Counted from the stretch's first letter, positions 1 to 15,172 are shown. The stretch: 64,000 nucleotides of DNA from Aurelia coerulea (GCA_039566865.1 CM076949.1:5671501-5735500), one strand, 5' to 3'. Notes: a model not told the origin generated them from the sequence alone. A program made the numbers and translations.

Positions 1-806
1 AGATGTTTAAATATTAACAGCACGGTCACCCCATTTTTGGGGTGACTTGGATCACTTATTTGTGGCTGCAAATTTGTACATTATTTTCGCAAGTTTTTAA
101 AGGTTTCTCTTAGGAGCCTTCTTGGGAGACTGTCTTGAGAAAGTCCCCTTTTAAAATCTGAATGGAGTGACCGATTTCAGCCAGGAAGGGTTCAAAAGAT
201 AATTGAACATGATGGCTAATCAATCAGATAGTGCAGAATATTATTGCTTATGTATTTAGGGAGCAGTAGCCTTATGAAACAGCGGACATTTTTTTATTCA
301 CCTGAACCTTCTAAAAACTTTAAACGTTAATAATTCTTCTTCAAATTTTTCCATACAAAATGCTCTGTGCCAAGATCAATAGATCTTTAAACACTCTCAG
401 ATCTCTGGTGTCTCTACCTTGTCTTTTAAAGCCTCTCATTATAAAACAGTTTCGAATGGGGAAAAACAACATGATTGACCTACAAGAAATTGATTTTGAT
501 CTTCAAACACAACCAAAAACAAGAAAACAACAGCAGGACTACTTAGCTGAGGGTACTACTTTTGAAACCTAAACTAATTTGTGGTAAAATTTCAAGTCCA
601 TGGTTTTCAAAAGTTAAATGTTTGGCGACCTGTTTATGAGCCATGCTCCCATCAATACGTCTTGTGTGTCAAAATTCCCTAAAACTATTTCTGTTTTCCA
701 TTCTCAAAAATTCGAATCTGAAAATACTCTTGCGCAACCGGGATGCATTGCGACCGTTTGTTTTGTTTTTCGTGGATTTCATGGATTTCTTTCGATTCAA
801 ATCCAA
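1..806. other. Intergenic or intronic, no gene recognised
   Basis: AT-rich sequence with only short ORFs that lack splice context or recognisable domains. It could be intron of the homeobox gene, whose 5' exon has not been found, or intergenic. Confidence 0.4.
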
Positions 807-1320
807 CATAGGTTCCAAATCTTTTAAAAGGCTGGTGTAAAATTCAATGACCTATTTCTTTGAACTGAATGGCTTCAAGGAAACTTTAGCTATTTTGCTA
901 TGATTCTGCCGTTGGACTTTTCTGAAACCTTCAATATTTTCAGAATAAGAATATTTTTCTTCTTTTTCGAGAATTCAAGAAAAATTTTCAAAAAAACCAT
1001 CGTAAATTTCTAAACTGTTTGGTGCAACATGAAATAATTTCCAAGAAAGCCATAGTTTATGGAGGTCTACAATACGGTATCAAGCAAAAGTCTGTCAAAC
1101 TTCTGGTTTATGATTTAGAAATTTGATGACGTCACATCGTCAAATGAGCTCAAATGTAACATATGCTGTAATCTAAAGAATATTCAAGATTTCTGAAAAG
1201 TCCAACGGTAGAGTTATAGATAGGTGGCTAAAGTCTCTTGTAAACCATTCAGTTTGAAGAAATAGGCCATAGAATTTTACATCCACCTTTTATACCGATT
1301 TAAAGATTTGGAACCTATGC
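807..1320. mobile_element. Foldback MITE, family A copy 1
   Basis: The element starts CATAGGTTCCAAATCTTT and ends with the reverse complement, AAGATTTGGAACCTATG. The arms are about 150 bp and imperfect. Both contain the CAACGGTAGA/TCTACCGTTG block and a conserved AATAGGTCA-like block. The middle holds the palindrome TGACGTCA at 1127-1134. Further copies lie at 6.6, 33.0, 42.2 and 63.9 kb, with relatives at 22.9, 34.2 and 49.2 kb. There is no coding capacity, so it is a non-autonomous DNA element. Confidence 0.85.
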
Positions 1321-3567
<2,247 letters not shown>

Positions 3568-4873
3568 TTGTGGTGGGGTCAACCGCAGAAGACTGGAGAG
3601 AGTCAGGGATTGCTTTAACGCAGTGATGCCTTGATGCAATGGCAACGAGAATTGCACATGCAGTTACCCCAGCAGCAACTGCAAGCTAATCGCTATTTCG
3701 CTTGAAGACAGTAGCGCTTGTTGTTTGATGTGTGCCACAAAACCAGTTGAATTAGTGACATTGAAAATTGTTCCACTTGACTGGCACAAAAATCCTTGAT
3801 AACTGTTGTTTTCTGATTAAATAATTTACTTAGAAGTTACTTCAAAGTTGCTTCAAAGAATAAAACCCGCATATAAGAACCACTGATTTTGTGAAAGTTA
3901 GTGAAGTTTGAGAAATTTTGGCCACTTGTTTGAAAAATAGTTCTGAAATTTACAAGAATAAACCACTAACCTCCCTCACTGCAATATTTAGAAATCTTTC
4001 GGAACCTAGAATCAACTAAATTTGGCAGGTCAAGCTCAGAAACTATAAGGTTGTTATATGCGTGTTTTGCCACAATCGTGGAACAATGCCTTCATCGTCC
4101 TGGTTAAAAAAAATCGCAGCTAACCGGCATCCTTTGCGATCCCAAAGTCGATTTTTGTACGATGTGAAAGTCGTTTCTGGCCGAGGCTCAACAGACTGAT
4201 TGCAAGTTCGTAGTTATTGCTATTGATAGGCTGATGGACGCTATAACTACAACTCATGGATTTTCACATTGAAAATTGGGACGACATTGTTTCCCTTGAC
4301 GTCACGTCCGATATGGAACCATAGCAACACTGTACGAAAAGCCAGGCCATGGCGGATGGGCCTAACTTGTCGGCTCAATCCTCAGATAATAGAACGCCTT
4401 AAAATTCAAGTTTTGAGTGACGTTAGCAATGAACAAAAGCCATAAATATCCAGATAAATGTTTTCTCAATCCAAGAATCAACAAACCTTTCAGTTTCAAT
4501 TAGAATTTCCTCATTTTGAAGGCGACTTAGCTTCCTTCAGTTGACAATAGTGCACGCCACTGCTCCTGAAATTTTCCAACTACCGAAAAGAGGCCATTAA
4601 CCTCGTTTCAACGTGAATAGAAAAATCGGTGCCCCCATTGTTTATTTTCGTCCCACTTTTTGATGTGAAAGTCCATAAGTCCCAGTTTGAGCAAAAAATT
4701 ATATTGTTGTTGTTGTTGTCATTGCTGTTGTTGTTGTGATAACTGGGACTATTTCGTGAGTCTAGAGGCTCAATTCATTTTCCTTTTCATTCGACGCGCA
4801 AAGGATCAGTGTTAGCGATGGATCGTTAACAACACTTTTTTACTTTGTAAGTTAGCCTCATTAAAATTGAATA
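3568..4873 (+). other. Probable 3' UTR of homeobox gene and intergenic DNA
   Basis: Candidate AATAAA polyadenylation signals lie near 3859 and 3957. A 25-bp fragment of the family C MITE end (AAACCCGCATATAAGAACC) sits at about 3866-3885. A short TTG-rich tract lies at about 4701-4737. No gene is recognised. Confidence 0.4.
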
Positions 4874-5044
4874 CAGTCAACTCCTGCGTATAAGAACCTG
4901 GTGGACTAAGAACCTACAAGCTGAAATTGTCCCATCAGGCTACCATTTTATAAGAACCAATCCATTGTAAACATTGTACGAGAACCCAGGCTGACTTTGA
5001 AAAATGGTAGGCTCTTATACGCGGGTACCCGCGGGTGTTTACTG
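4874..5044. mobile_element. TA-type MITE, family C copy (diverged)
   Basis: A short inverted-repeat element that starts CAGTCAACTCCTGCGTATAA and ends in a GCGGGT...TTTACTG-type terminus. Inside it has AGAACC/GGTTCT motifs like the better-preserved copies at 7.65 and 11.9 kb. The TA duplication is visible on the left only. Confidence 0.65.
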
Positions 5045-5446
5045 TCCTGCCTGAAAACAAATACATCATGACTTCTTTAAATTTGAATACTGCCTGAAAC
5101 AAATACATCAACTTCAGTTTTTTTATATCAAACTTACTGTAAATAAATTTGTGTATATAGAAAGCTGCCTAGCAGACCTAATCTTTTTTGGTAAATTGGA
5201 ATGAAGCGTTAGATAAACCTTATGTATTCATTGAATCTATCTTTGCTTGTTTCTTCCCTGCGTTATTTGATACACTCATTTTTTATAGGAAGCTAAGAAT
5301 TTGAGCCAGCATTGAAAGTTTCTCAAAACGTATCAGATTTTGAGTTCTCAATGTTTCTTGCGAATCTCTTAAGGTCCATAACAGTCTTCATCTTTACTTC
5401 CTGTCCCGTCGTGAATATTTCAAAACTGTAAGTCTTTTGTTGAGGG

Positions 5447-5532
5447 TGTTGTGGCGCAGTTGTGTAATCCTCTGACTTTGCAGCCAGAACAGTCTGGCGG
5501 ACATGGTTCGATCCAAGGTTGTAACATTCAAT
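5447..5532 (+). repeat. tRNA-Cys-like SINE head fragment
   Basis: This matches the tRNA-like head of the 39.9, 40.6 and 43.7 kb SINEs, here on the + strand. It has TGGCGCAGTTGTG (A-box-like), TTTGCAGCCAGAA (anticodon-arm-like, GCA) and GGTTCGATCC (B box). The body is missing. Confidence 0.6.
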
Positions 5533-5770
5533 CATGGGTAGTTAAGTTGTGCTTGATTCCCACAGCTTTGTTCTTTTACGGAGGAAAACATTATTTACTA
5601 CTGCGGAGGAGCTAGCGTAAGAGATTGAGAGGAAGAAACAGCTTGTTTTCTTTCTTTCGGTCTTTCGTTACCTCCTCCGCAGAGCTATTGAAATTATTCC
5701 TCCGCATGTACATATTAATTGCAGTACTCCTCCATAGAAGCACACCAGTAGTGTCTTGCTACCCATGATA
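5533..5770. mobile_element. Foldback element with CTCCGCAG motifs
   Basis: It is bounded by ATCATGGGTAG on the left and CTACCCATGAT on the right. Internal CTGCGGAGGAG and CCTCCGCAG stretches pair across the middle. Related copies lie at about 24.86-25.07 kb, and half an element lies at about 62.65-62.75 kb. Confidence 0.6.
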
Positions 5771-6636
5771 CAATTTGAATTGAAAGGCTTGAAGGGAACT
5801 TCAGGTTCGTTAGGGCTCGTTCGAACCGATTGATCATTTTCTACCTGAATTCTACCGCAGGTAAATTCTAATCTGAAATGTAGGTTTTCGAATACACGGG
5901 GGTGGTAGGTAGTTTCTTAAATTTCAAGACACCTTTGTTACCAAAAGTTTCTTATTCAAAGAAACATGTATTGTAAGAACCATTTACGCCAGCTTTGTTA
6001 AAAGGTGTACGCCTATGCTAAAAGGAATGCAATCTCGTTGCCACAGTAGCCAATCGACTGATAACATCTAAAAATGGTTTCAATATTTTTTATCAGAACA
6101 AATCATGTTTTGGGACCTTGCAGACGCACTTATCACCCAGCAATTATGTTTTGAATTGCATTTTCTTGAAATATTTTTGCCCATAAAGCAGTGTAAAACA
6201 TTGTATCAGTTATAAACCTATTAATTTCTTATCTGTTTTAAAATGTGTGGCCTCTTTGATATCAATATAATTTCAAGTGCATTCTTCTCTAGACCAACCC
6301 CAACATGTTTTGTAAACGTTTTGATTCAAGATTGTGATACAGGAGTTAATGTAAACTATACTTTATTGGTATCGTCAGTTATAATTAACTCTTCAAAATA
6401 GAAATTTGTTTGTAGCACGCTGTGGTCTACCCGGGGGGGGGGGGGTACATAACATGTTCGGGGTACGGGTATGTGCTGCCCATATGGGTGGGTTTTTGGG
6501 CCCAAAATTCTCTAAACAAGGGTCCTTTTTGGCAGATTTTCCATAAACATGGGTGGGGTATAGCTGAAATTCGCAAAAATAGTTAGAAATAGGTAGTTTT
6601 GCTCCAAAATTCATCATAAAAGTGGGTACAAGCGAG
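5771..6636. other. No gene seen; poly-G tract
   Basis: AT-rich DNA with a 13-bp G run at about 6431-6444. That run is followed by decayed repeat-like sequence. No exon is recognised. Confidence 0.35.
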
Positions 6637-7157
6637 CATAGGTTCCAAATCTTTAACTCAGCGTAAAAAGGTGGGTGTAAAATTCAATGACCTATTTCTT
6701 CTGACTGAATGGCTTGAAAGAAACTTTAGATACTTATCTATAATTCTACCGTTGGACTTTCCAGAAATTTTGAATATTTTTCAAAATTACAGCTTATTTT
6801 AAATTTCAGCTCATTTGAGGATGTGACGTCATCAAATTTCTAAATCATAAACCAGATGAGTGACAGACTTTTGCTTGATACCATATTGTAGGCATTCATA
6901 AACTATGGTTTTCCTCGAAGTTACTTCATGTTGCGTCAAACGGTTTAGAAATTACGATGGTTTTAAGTTTTTTGGAAATTTTTGTTGAATTCTTGAAAAA
7001 GAAGAAAAACATCCTAACTCTGAAAATGTTAAAGATTTCAGAAAAGTCCAACGGTAGAATTATAGAGAAATAGCTAAAGTTTCTTTGAAGTCATTCAGTT
7101 CAAAGAAATAGGTCACTCAATTTTACACCTGCCTTTTTAAAGATCTGGAACCTATGC
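6637..7157. mobile_element. Foldback MITE, family A copy 2
   Basis: The ends CATAGGTTCCAAATCTTT and AGATCTGGAACCTATG are inverted. The CCGTTGGACTTTCCAGAAA-type blocks occur in both arms, and TGACGTCA sits at 6824-6831. It is opened by a GTGGGTGTAAAATTCAATGA block shared with the other copies. Confidence 0.85.
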
Positions 7158-7194
7158 TGTACAAGCGCAAGTTTCGGTAATTAAAAGAGGGAGC

Positions 7195-7535
7195 CTTTCT
7201 GAAAACCGGGCGGCAGACCCTCGTCCAGTAATGCTAAGCTTGGTGATTTGAATTCCTGCCCTGGGAATCGTGTTAGATAGAGTGGGAGTGGGGAGGGTGG
7301 CCATATCTCCTGGCTAAAGGAATCATGAGGTGTGGTTAGACTTATGACGATGAGTCCCTTCTATCCCTGCATTAAACCTCGCTCAACTGGTAATGTTGAC
7401 CGAAGCGCCATCTTGAAGTAAAAAAGCACAGGGATACAAGGGACTCATCGTCATATGTCTAAGGTGTGGTCACATCGAGAGGAAGGACCGGGACTATGCT
7501 TCGATAAGCTCTCGTTGTTCCTTAAAACTACCTAC
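7195..7535 (+). repeat. tRNA-like SINE (family S3) with nested MITE
   Basis: The body carries GGTGTGGTCACATCGAGAGG and a CGATAAGCT tail. The same body occurs at 14.1 and 16.4 kb, where it is uninterrupted. Here a 125-bp foldback (7337-7461) splits it. Confidence 0.55.
7337..7461. mobile_element. 125-bp foldback MITE, family D, 9-bp target duplication
   Basis: The termini are TAGACTTATGACGATGAGTC and GACTCATCGTCATATGTCTA. It is flanked by an exact 9-bp direct repeat, AGGTGTGGT, at 7328-7336 and 7462-7470. It sits inside a SINE, so it inserted after that SINE. A 9-bp duplication with long terminal inverted repeats fits Mutator-like elements, but no transposase is present. Confidence 0.85.
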
Positions 7536-7646
7536 TACTGGTAGACACAAATCAAAGGGTATGTGCAATGAGCAAAGCAATCTAAAAATATCCCATTCAA
7601 ATAGATCTTGCACACGCGCCGTGAAAAAAGGATTGCCAAAGAAATA

Positions 7647-8104
7647 CAGTAAAAACCCGCATATAAGAACCTTGCATTTTGAAATCACCCTGTTTAGGTT
7701 CTTATGCATATGATACTATTCTTGAAAACAGGATGCAAGGTTCTTAGATAGGTTCTTATCAAAAGAATTAATTGCAGATCTTTGGGAATTTAGGCCATAT
7801 ATAAGAAAACAACGTCTTCACATACACACTATCATGACACAATTTTATAAAGAACAACCTTATCTACCTAGCCTTATCTGTATCAAATCCATTCATACAA
7901 GGAATTTTTACACAGGTTTTGGCTAAATTTCTTTAAAAATTCTTATCACATATTACCAACCAGTAGTTTACATGTAACTTTTTTTAAATAAGAACCTTCC
8001 TTGAATTTCAGGATGAATAGGTTCTTCTGTAATTGGGTGAAATTAGAACATTTTTGGCCTCAGGTTCCTATAAGTGGATGGTTCTTATATGCGGGTTTTT
8101 ACTG
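7647..8104. mobile_element. TA-type MITE, family C copy
   Basis: The termini CAGTAAAAACCCGCATATAA and TTATATGCGGGTTTTTACTG are perfectly inverted and flanked by TA on both sides (Tc1/mariner-type target). The interior is not coding and holds repeated AGGTTCTTA motifs in both orientations. It interrupts an older repeat; another copy of that repeat lies at about 10.39-10.58 kb. Confidence 0.9.
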
Positions 8105-11100
8105 TAATGCTGTGTCTGGGTGTTTTCTTCGTTCTATTTATAGAGTAGCCTATTTAAAGTTACACACTCCCTTTGATATGAAAGGTAACTTGTCTCAACA
8201 ATTGTTAACTGTTGGTAATTTAGTTGCATGTTCTTTATGTAATGGTCATGGGGCAGTCTTCTGCCTCTGCAGTATCTTCCTTGTAATGAAGTAAGCATTC
8301 GTTTTTGTAAACCTTTTATTAAACATCAAAAACCTAGCAAGCCTTTAGCTTGCTAACGAAATTAACCCAAGGCTAATGTAACATTTAGAAGAGTATGTCA
8401 ACCAGCCGGAGATCTAAAGTGCCGATATCTCCCTGTTTAGTGCCATCTTCCTTGTCTCATGTTATAAAATCAAGATAAATTTGTACAACATTTAATTGAT
8501 GTTACTAATGCCTATAGTATCTATTTTGCATGCTTGATAAAATAAACAGCAGGGTCTTCAAATTTAGAGTCGAATCGAATTAGTGGCCATTCGTGAAAAG
8601 AGATATGTTTGTTCTCGATACATCGAGGCAATGATGAAGTTTTCAACTGTTATCGTTTTAATTAGATTAATTAGCTTATCATTGATTAACATAGATAAAC
8701 CGCGATGCTGTTCTACCTTAGGTCAAGCTTTGGACTCCGTGGACTTGTTACAAGTCTCTCTCAAACTCATACAGATGTAAATATTGAACTGCAACAGATC
8801 CAAAACAAGTGCCAAAGCAAGTGCCAAAGCAAGTGCCGAGACTTGTAACGAGTCCAGAGAATCCATAGATTCTTGCCAAAGTATGCAAGGTCTCGTCTAC
8901 CCTTCACTGTTGGCCCCACAGGGTGCAATAAAACGTACAGCTCCTCCACAGCAGTCACACAAATGGGGTACAATGTTTTGGGACACTCTGTAGAAATATT
9001 GACAGGAAGAGTGAATCGGCGAAATATATTTCACTGGCTGCTGCAATAGAAACCTAGAAGTATAACTAATCATTGCTAGGACCTTATAAGCTACCAAAAA
9101 ATCGGAGCATTTCCTGAGAATGGCGTAAGGTGATCGACGAAGACGATTTATAGCCTGGCTGTGCGCACGACATTTTGCCATATGCATGCTCAGTCCGAAA
9201 TAAAGAGATCTTTTTAAACCCTAATGAAAATGAATCTAAAAATATACATAGACTGTTTTAAAGATCTAGTTTCTGAATACACTTGTCGATTTGAACATGA
9301 GTTCGGGGATTATAATTAGGCCACACATGACAACGGTTTGCTACGCTAAGAAATATGCAAACTTTCTCAAGAAATGAGCTAATTCCCTTAATATTCCACG
9401 ACAAAGACTATTTGTTAGGTTAACTCCATTGCTAGGCCATGTCTTATCTACAAATAGTTTTCGAACCAGGTGTGAGTTTCTGTACAAAAGCCATACGTCT
9501 TTGTACGGCATTATTTGTTTTATGAGCACTGATTAGGGACACATGTCAGAACGTGCCTTCAGCCCTGAGGGTTCGTTAATATATTGCTCCGGTTCTGGAC
9601 AGTCGAAGGGGAATTTACCTTGGCAAGTGTTTGTTTCATTGCGATGTAAGTTAGGCATAAGTAAATTCAATTTAGGTCCCACAAATGTGTTGTGGCCATA
9701 TGTATCTGACACGCACAGATTAGGTCTCCAAAAAGGGCCGGTCATTCTCTCTCAGCGGTCCCCTCAGACGTCAAATTCTTATTAGGAAGTATATATGTTT
9801 CAAGGGAACAGCAAAGAATTGATAAAATGAATACTTTGTATCTTCTTGCACCAAAATTTTACATGAAACATATACTTTATAATAATGCCCAGCCTTCTAT
9901 GTTGTCCCAAAAAAAATGCTACGGAGTTCTTGGCAAATATGACCAATTGCGTCAAGGATACTACAGGTTTTGTCTTGGTTTTCAACAGTATGTTCTCGTC
10001 AATTATCAACAATACAGACTCTTCATTTTCGTCTGCTAGATTGATTATTTTCAACTTTGGATTGACAGAGACGGGGGTCTGGGGGCGAAGACCCAGAAAA
10101 ACCTTAAAAGGACATGTCCTTTACGTTGACATAGAATGCCTCTCCTGGCGCATGTTTGCCATTGCTTAATCTACTATCATGGAGGAGCTCACTTTTCTTG
10201 CAAGATTTGCTGGTCTTTACTGTATCCTTCGCGCATGCAATGCAATACCTCAAAGAACGCATGTCAACCAGCATCCTTTGCTCGCGTCGCATTTTGCCTT
10301 TCGACTGCGGCAGCCATTTTCTTATGACATCGAACATAGCAGTGCTCAGCAAAGCGCGACCGCAAAGGATACTGGCTGACCAGCGTTCTTTAAAGGGATT
10401 GTGCAAGGTTTGAAGCTTGCATTTGCAAAGAGCAAAAAATCTAAAAATAGATTATTCAAATCGATGTCCCACACGTGCTGTCAGCAATTGATAGCTAAAG
10501 GAACAATGCTGTGTCTGAGTGTTGTCTTTGTTCTACTTATAGAGAAGCCTATATACCATTGCACACTCCCTTTAAATCATAAGGCCGGATTGAAAGAGAT
10601 CTGGTTTTGATAGCACGGAAGGACTTGTCTTCGCACCCTCTTTTTCAGCAGCCTTAGTCCTCCTTCGTTTCCTTGTATTGCTTGCTTTTAGCAATAGCTT
10701 TGACCATTTACATTCCTATGTTGTTAGCAAACTGACACTGCTATCTTCAAAGATTTGCTATCTTCAAAGATTCTTCGTTTCCAATAACTAACAGATGTCA
10801 GATGAAACATAAAGTTAAAGATCCAATTAATATAGGGTGTGGGGTCTGATCGCAGAGAACAAAGTGCGGACAATCCCCCTTTGAAGGATAGCTGCAGGGG
10901 TTTGGAGTCAGTGGCCTCGATTGCGGTATAAATGAGATTTCGAAAAACTTTAAGCTGTTGATTAATAAAAGCAATGACCTACTCAAGGCATACAGTAAAA
11001 GCCAGACTCTTGGGCCCTAGGACCCCAGGACCATTCAGTGACACAATGGACAGGACCGTAGGACCAGGTGCAAATATGATATAAAATAACAAATTTCCTG

Positions 11101-11601
11101 GTCTTGACTGAGCATCTTGCCAGAATATTGAAAAATTGAGGTTACATGTTAGAAAATGCTCATCCATAGCACTTCAGTGTAAGAACACATAGAATTACTC
11201 AATGTTTCATTGAAGTCTCAAAGCTCAAAATTTTTCACCATCATATGTTGCCTAATCAATGAAAATAAGGTAGCACGCCATTCTTGCAATAGTCATGCAG
11301 CATTGCGGACACCTTTATTTGGAACAAACTGTTTATTCGATACTACCTACCACCTTGATATTTATTAGAAGCTACTACCTCAACTGCGAGCTACCTCTTC
11401 GGAGGAGCGAATAAGTGCAGCTAGCTATCCCTTTTTCCGCAATGCTACACGCATTAATGATATTGGAACCACTAGTTTAAAGGTCTCGGGACCGATTGTT
11501 TTATAGGTAATAGGCACAGAGGTAAATTCGTCCGTCTATGAATGGTGTAAAGAAAAACCACGCACGCTCTGTCTCGATTTCTCGTGCGCGTGCCAAACTT
11601 G
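8105..11601. other. Repeat-rich gap, no gene recognised
   Basis: It contains the right flank of the repeat split at 7.65 kb, whose second copy is at about 10390-10580. A repeat arm at about 8895-8993 is related to the outer foldback at 30.9 kb and ends GGGACACTCTG before TA. A hairpin at about 10256-10391 has arms reading GCATCCTTTG/CAAAGGATAC. ORFs at 9.5 and 10.1 kb lack domains or splice context that I could recognise. Confidence 0.4.
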
Positions 11602-11602
11602 T

Positions 11603-11819
<217 letters not shown>

Positions 11820-11911
11820 TATCTATTTCCAGTAGGCTTAAAACAAAGATATTTAACTTACAGCTAATCGAGGCCTAATAGTTACAATTTTCATACATGA
11901 TTTACGATCTA

Positions 11912-12284
11912 CAGTAGAAACCCGCATAAAAGAACCTAGGTTTTTTCTAGGCAGCCTGAATAGGTTCTTAATTAAATGGCTGCTATTCTAAATTCCAGCC
12001 TGTAAGGTTCTTAAAAAGGTTCTTATATACAAGCAACACTGTTTTCCAGCCCAAGAATTCTTGAGAATTCTTGAGAACAAATCTTTTGTACCAATGAAGA
12101 AGTCTGATCAGAATGTGAAGAATTCTAAAAATTCTGGTCATTTTCATAATTTACATGAAAGCTATTATATAAGAACATTTCCCAGTTTCAGCCTCTTAGA
12201 GGTTCTTATTTAGGGGGTTTAAAAGATTGAATTTCAGCCTCTAGGTTCTTATAGAAACAGGTTCTTTTATGCGGGTTTCTACTG
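11912..12284. mobile_element. TA-type MITE, family C copy
   Basis: The termini CAGTAGAAACCCGCATAAAA and TTTTATGCGGGTTTCTACTG are inverted and flanked by TA (11910-11911 and 12285-12286). The interior is rich in AGGTTCTTA and TAAGAACCT. Confidence 0.9.
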
Positions 12285-14139
12285 TAATTGAAAATAAAGC
12301 TATCAATATGGAAAAACTATGTTACAGGATAAAGACGAGTTGAAGGTATATCCTGTTAGAAACCGTACCTTTGGAATATATACGGGTCCTAAGGCCTCAG
12401 CGTCTGGTATTTACTGTATGCCACTACTCATGTGTAGAACTATTTAGTTACCGTTATCATGTTGTTTTATCTTAATTTATTGATAACTATGTAATTCAAA
12501 CAAGAGAAAAAAGCCAACAGCTTTAAACTGATTTATATCGCTCTCTAAGTACTTTAAATTAATGTTTTTAGTGTTACTTTGAGTTATCACATGCATACTG
12601 TGTTCTTAATCTCCCCCTAAAAACATTAATGATAAGATTGTTCCTTTATGATCCTGTCTTTTCCGACCAGACCGACCCAAGGTTCGACCCGATGTTCTTA
12701 TGACCTTCCTTTTTAACCATTAAACTTCTTTTTTTTTTACATATCAGTCTCTAAGAAAACAAACTACAATACAAGAATCTGAGCCAATCATAGCGGGAAA
12801 ATACACATGGTCATCTAGTCCCCACTATGAATGACTCTTACAATAAATATAAACAATAATCCAATTTAACTAACAAAAGAACCCAATACCACACCACACT
12901 ACTCCACACCAAAAGACACTAAACTATACAACGAGAAGACACTCTAGGTACAACGAGAAACCATGTAGAGCAGAGGGACTAGCTTAAACTTCTGTTGCAG
13001 CATAGCAACTAGCTGTTGCTATTGGCTGTTACTACTAGCTGTTAATATTATGACTGTCCTTTCTTCGTCCCTGGAATTTGCTTGTAGCTTCATTACACGT
13101 GTTTTTCTCTCATAAAACAAACAGCTGCCATTTAATTTTAGCTTTACCTTTTATCAATGGTAGCCCCTTAGTTAATTGACTGATTTACAGGGTGCCATGC
13201 CAGAATATACAAAGATACAAATTAAATTTCTAAATGAAAAACAAAGTAAATCGAAGAACAGTTACAATGCAAGGAGCCCAATTACAGTGAGTCACTGCAA
13301 GGATCCTTTGATTTTGTTTAATTTCATTGATGATAATGAGTCAATAGTGATACGATGGGGAATGATAGCAAGCAGTGACACCAAAGTGTCAGCATATTAT
13401 GATATCAATGTAAGCTGTGCTTCAGTTGCAAGGTAGCAGAACGCCAAAGAGAGTACAAGTGAACGACAGACATGTTTGTAACATAACGTATCGTAACCCA
13501 GCTGAACAGCAAGATGGCGATATAAATACACAACTGCAGTAGAGGATATAACACCATGCAACACGACACATATACGCAGCGCAAATTCAAAGCTGCATAG
13601 CAAACATCGCGCAAAAGCAAAATACTGCAAGGCAAGTCCTTTTGATACGATGTCTTCACTTCCCTGTCTTCTCTCCTCCGCACGTTCGTCATATTATCCG
13701 CATTCACCCTCGTTCCTCAAACGTTAGCCTCGTGAAGGATTGTCCAAAAGAGTGGTCGCCAAGTCTTTGCAAGACAAATCCATGCCTAGATTTAGCAGAT
13801 CAGTGATACAATGGAATGTTGGATGCTGTCGACGCCTAACTGCTTAGTTTTATCAGCTAAGATCCAATATGGTTTAGCAGAAGCTCGTTTTAATTGGTAA
13901 TAGCTGAGTCTCGCATAAGCACAAGTCAAACTTTGTTCACGATTAGGCCAGATGTGTTGTTGACTTAGGAATTGCCATTCCCTTGCGGAATATGAAATAT
14001 CATCCAATTGTATAAACCACTAGAAATCCTGCGAATCTTTTTGGATTAATTGAAATAATGGAGGAATCATTTGCCAATGAGTTAAAGATTGTCTGCATGC
14101 TTGTTTGAGTCAATTTATTGGTTGTCATGTAGCTCTAGC
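12285..14139. other. No gene confidently seen
   Basis: An open stretch at 13176-13436 has an acceptor-like TTTACAG before 13191 and a possible donor GTGAGT near 13288. The encoded peptide is not recognisable, and it is left as an unconfirmed exon candidate. The rest is AT-rich with no clear feature. Confidence 0.3.
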
Positions 14140-14335
14140 AGAGCGGGAAGGCCTCTATGGTAGCACACTTGACTACCAATTGGAAGGTTGGTGGTTCTAG
14201 TCCCTGCCCTTTCAAACTTGCTACGTAGAGTGAGGAGAGTTGCAAGCTCTCTGTAAATCCAGGCTAAATAAATCACGACGTGTAGTTACACAAAGAGGAA
14301 GGACTAGGACACTGCTCGATAAGCTTAGCTTCAGT
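14140..14335 (+). repeat. tRNA-like SINE, family S3
   Basis: The tRNA-like head has TATGGTAGCACACTTGAC and GGTGGTTCTAGTCCC (A- and B-box-like). A body follows with AGGCTAAATAAATCACGACG and the AGAGGAAGGACTAGGACA tail block shared with 7.2 and 16.4 kb. Confidence 0.6.
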
Positions 14336-14363
14336 TTCGCTTGACATCCGTCTCATTTAATGC

Positions 14364-14550
14364 AATAGACCTTTTAGCTATTCTGAAAAGAATCAAAATC
14401 GAATGCTATTTTGCTACATTTTGTAGAATTTTCGAATGTGCACAATAGTGATAGAAGCCCTATCGCCACTCCATCGAACGTCGCATATAAAAATGTATAA
14501 AAATAACGTTCGATCCAGGCTCTTTTGTAGAATAGCTAAAAGGTATATTG
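14364..14550. mobile_element. Short foldback MITE
   Basis: It begins CAATAGACCTTTTAGCTATT and ends with AATAGCTAAAAGGT. A second copy with the same ends and interior (TATAAAAATGTATA) is at about 15173-15362. Confidence 0.7.
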
Positions 14551-14559
14551 TTAACCAAC

Positions 14560-14840
14560 AGCATGAGCGATAGGACACCAAGTGTGTATCAATGCGAAAT
14601 TTCGCTGTTTCGTGCTTTTTAGATTTTTAGTAGTGAGCCACCTTAAGTGCAAATCCACTAACCCACAAAAAATAACTGGTTAAAGTGGCTCGCTACTTAC
14701 CAAATTTCACACTTGGGGTCCTATTAGGCTCATTCCAAAAAAGTCTCTTGTTTTGCCCCCCCCCCTGCAGACAACAACCACAACAACAGCGAAAGTTAGA
14801 GGAACTTATGAAATGAGTCAAGGGTCCTATCGCTCATGCC
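14560..14840. mobile_element. Foldback with GAGCGATAGGACAC ends
   Basis: GCATGAGCGATAGGAC on the left is mirrored by GTCCTATCGCTCATGC on the right. An internal inverted pair (ACCAAGTGTG and CACACTTGGGGTC) and a C-run at about 14756 lie between. Confidence 0.55.
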
Positions 14841-15006
14841 AGCAGAGCCATTGAAGTGATTTGGCAAAGCTTGTTCATGTGAAACCTTTCACCCCACCCC
14901 CAGACTGAAATTATGCACTTGAAGTCTAGCCTTGTTGGAAGGCGAATCCTGATTAGAAAAAATTGCACATAAAGATATTTTGAAAATTTCCGTAATGGCA
15001 GCCATT

Positions 15007-15132
15007 AGACTTGCCCCAAGTCTGTTTTGTCAACTGTAATAAGTCTACCGGAAAGTATATTTCGCTTTTCACTTTTCCCTTCAATTTTTTTTGATGAAAT
15101 TTTTTTGACGAAAAAGACTTGGGGCAAGTCTA
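15007..15132. mobile_element. MITE with self-palindromic ends
   Basis: The ends are AGACTTGCCCCAAGTCT and AGACTTGGGGCAAGTCT. Each terminus is itself a 17-bp palindrome. The flanks AGCCATTA repeat on both sides, consistent with an 8-bp target duplication. A second copy is at 58.2 kb. Confidence 0.75.
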
Positions 15133-15172
15133 GCCATTAGGTTGATAGTGTATTGGGCAGGCCTCTGTTCAA

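Noticed and set aside
9533..9785. Overlapping ORFs on both strands near 9.6 kb
   Set aside because: No domain, no agreed splice sites, and open on both strands, as expected by chance.
10104..10406. 100-residue minus-strand ORF
   Set aside because: It crosses a hairpin repeat at 10256-10391, and the peptide matches nothing I recognise.
13176..13436. 86-residue ORF as a gene
   Set aside because: Splice-like signals exist, but the peptide is not recognisable and no partner exon was found.
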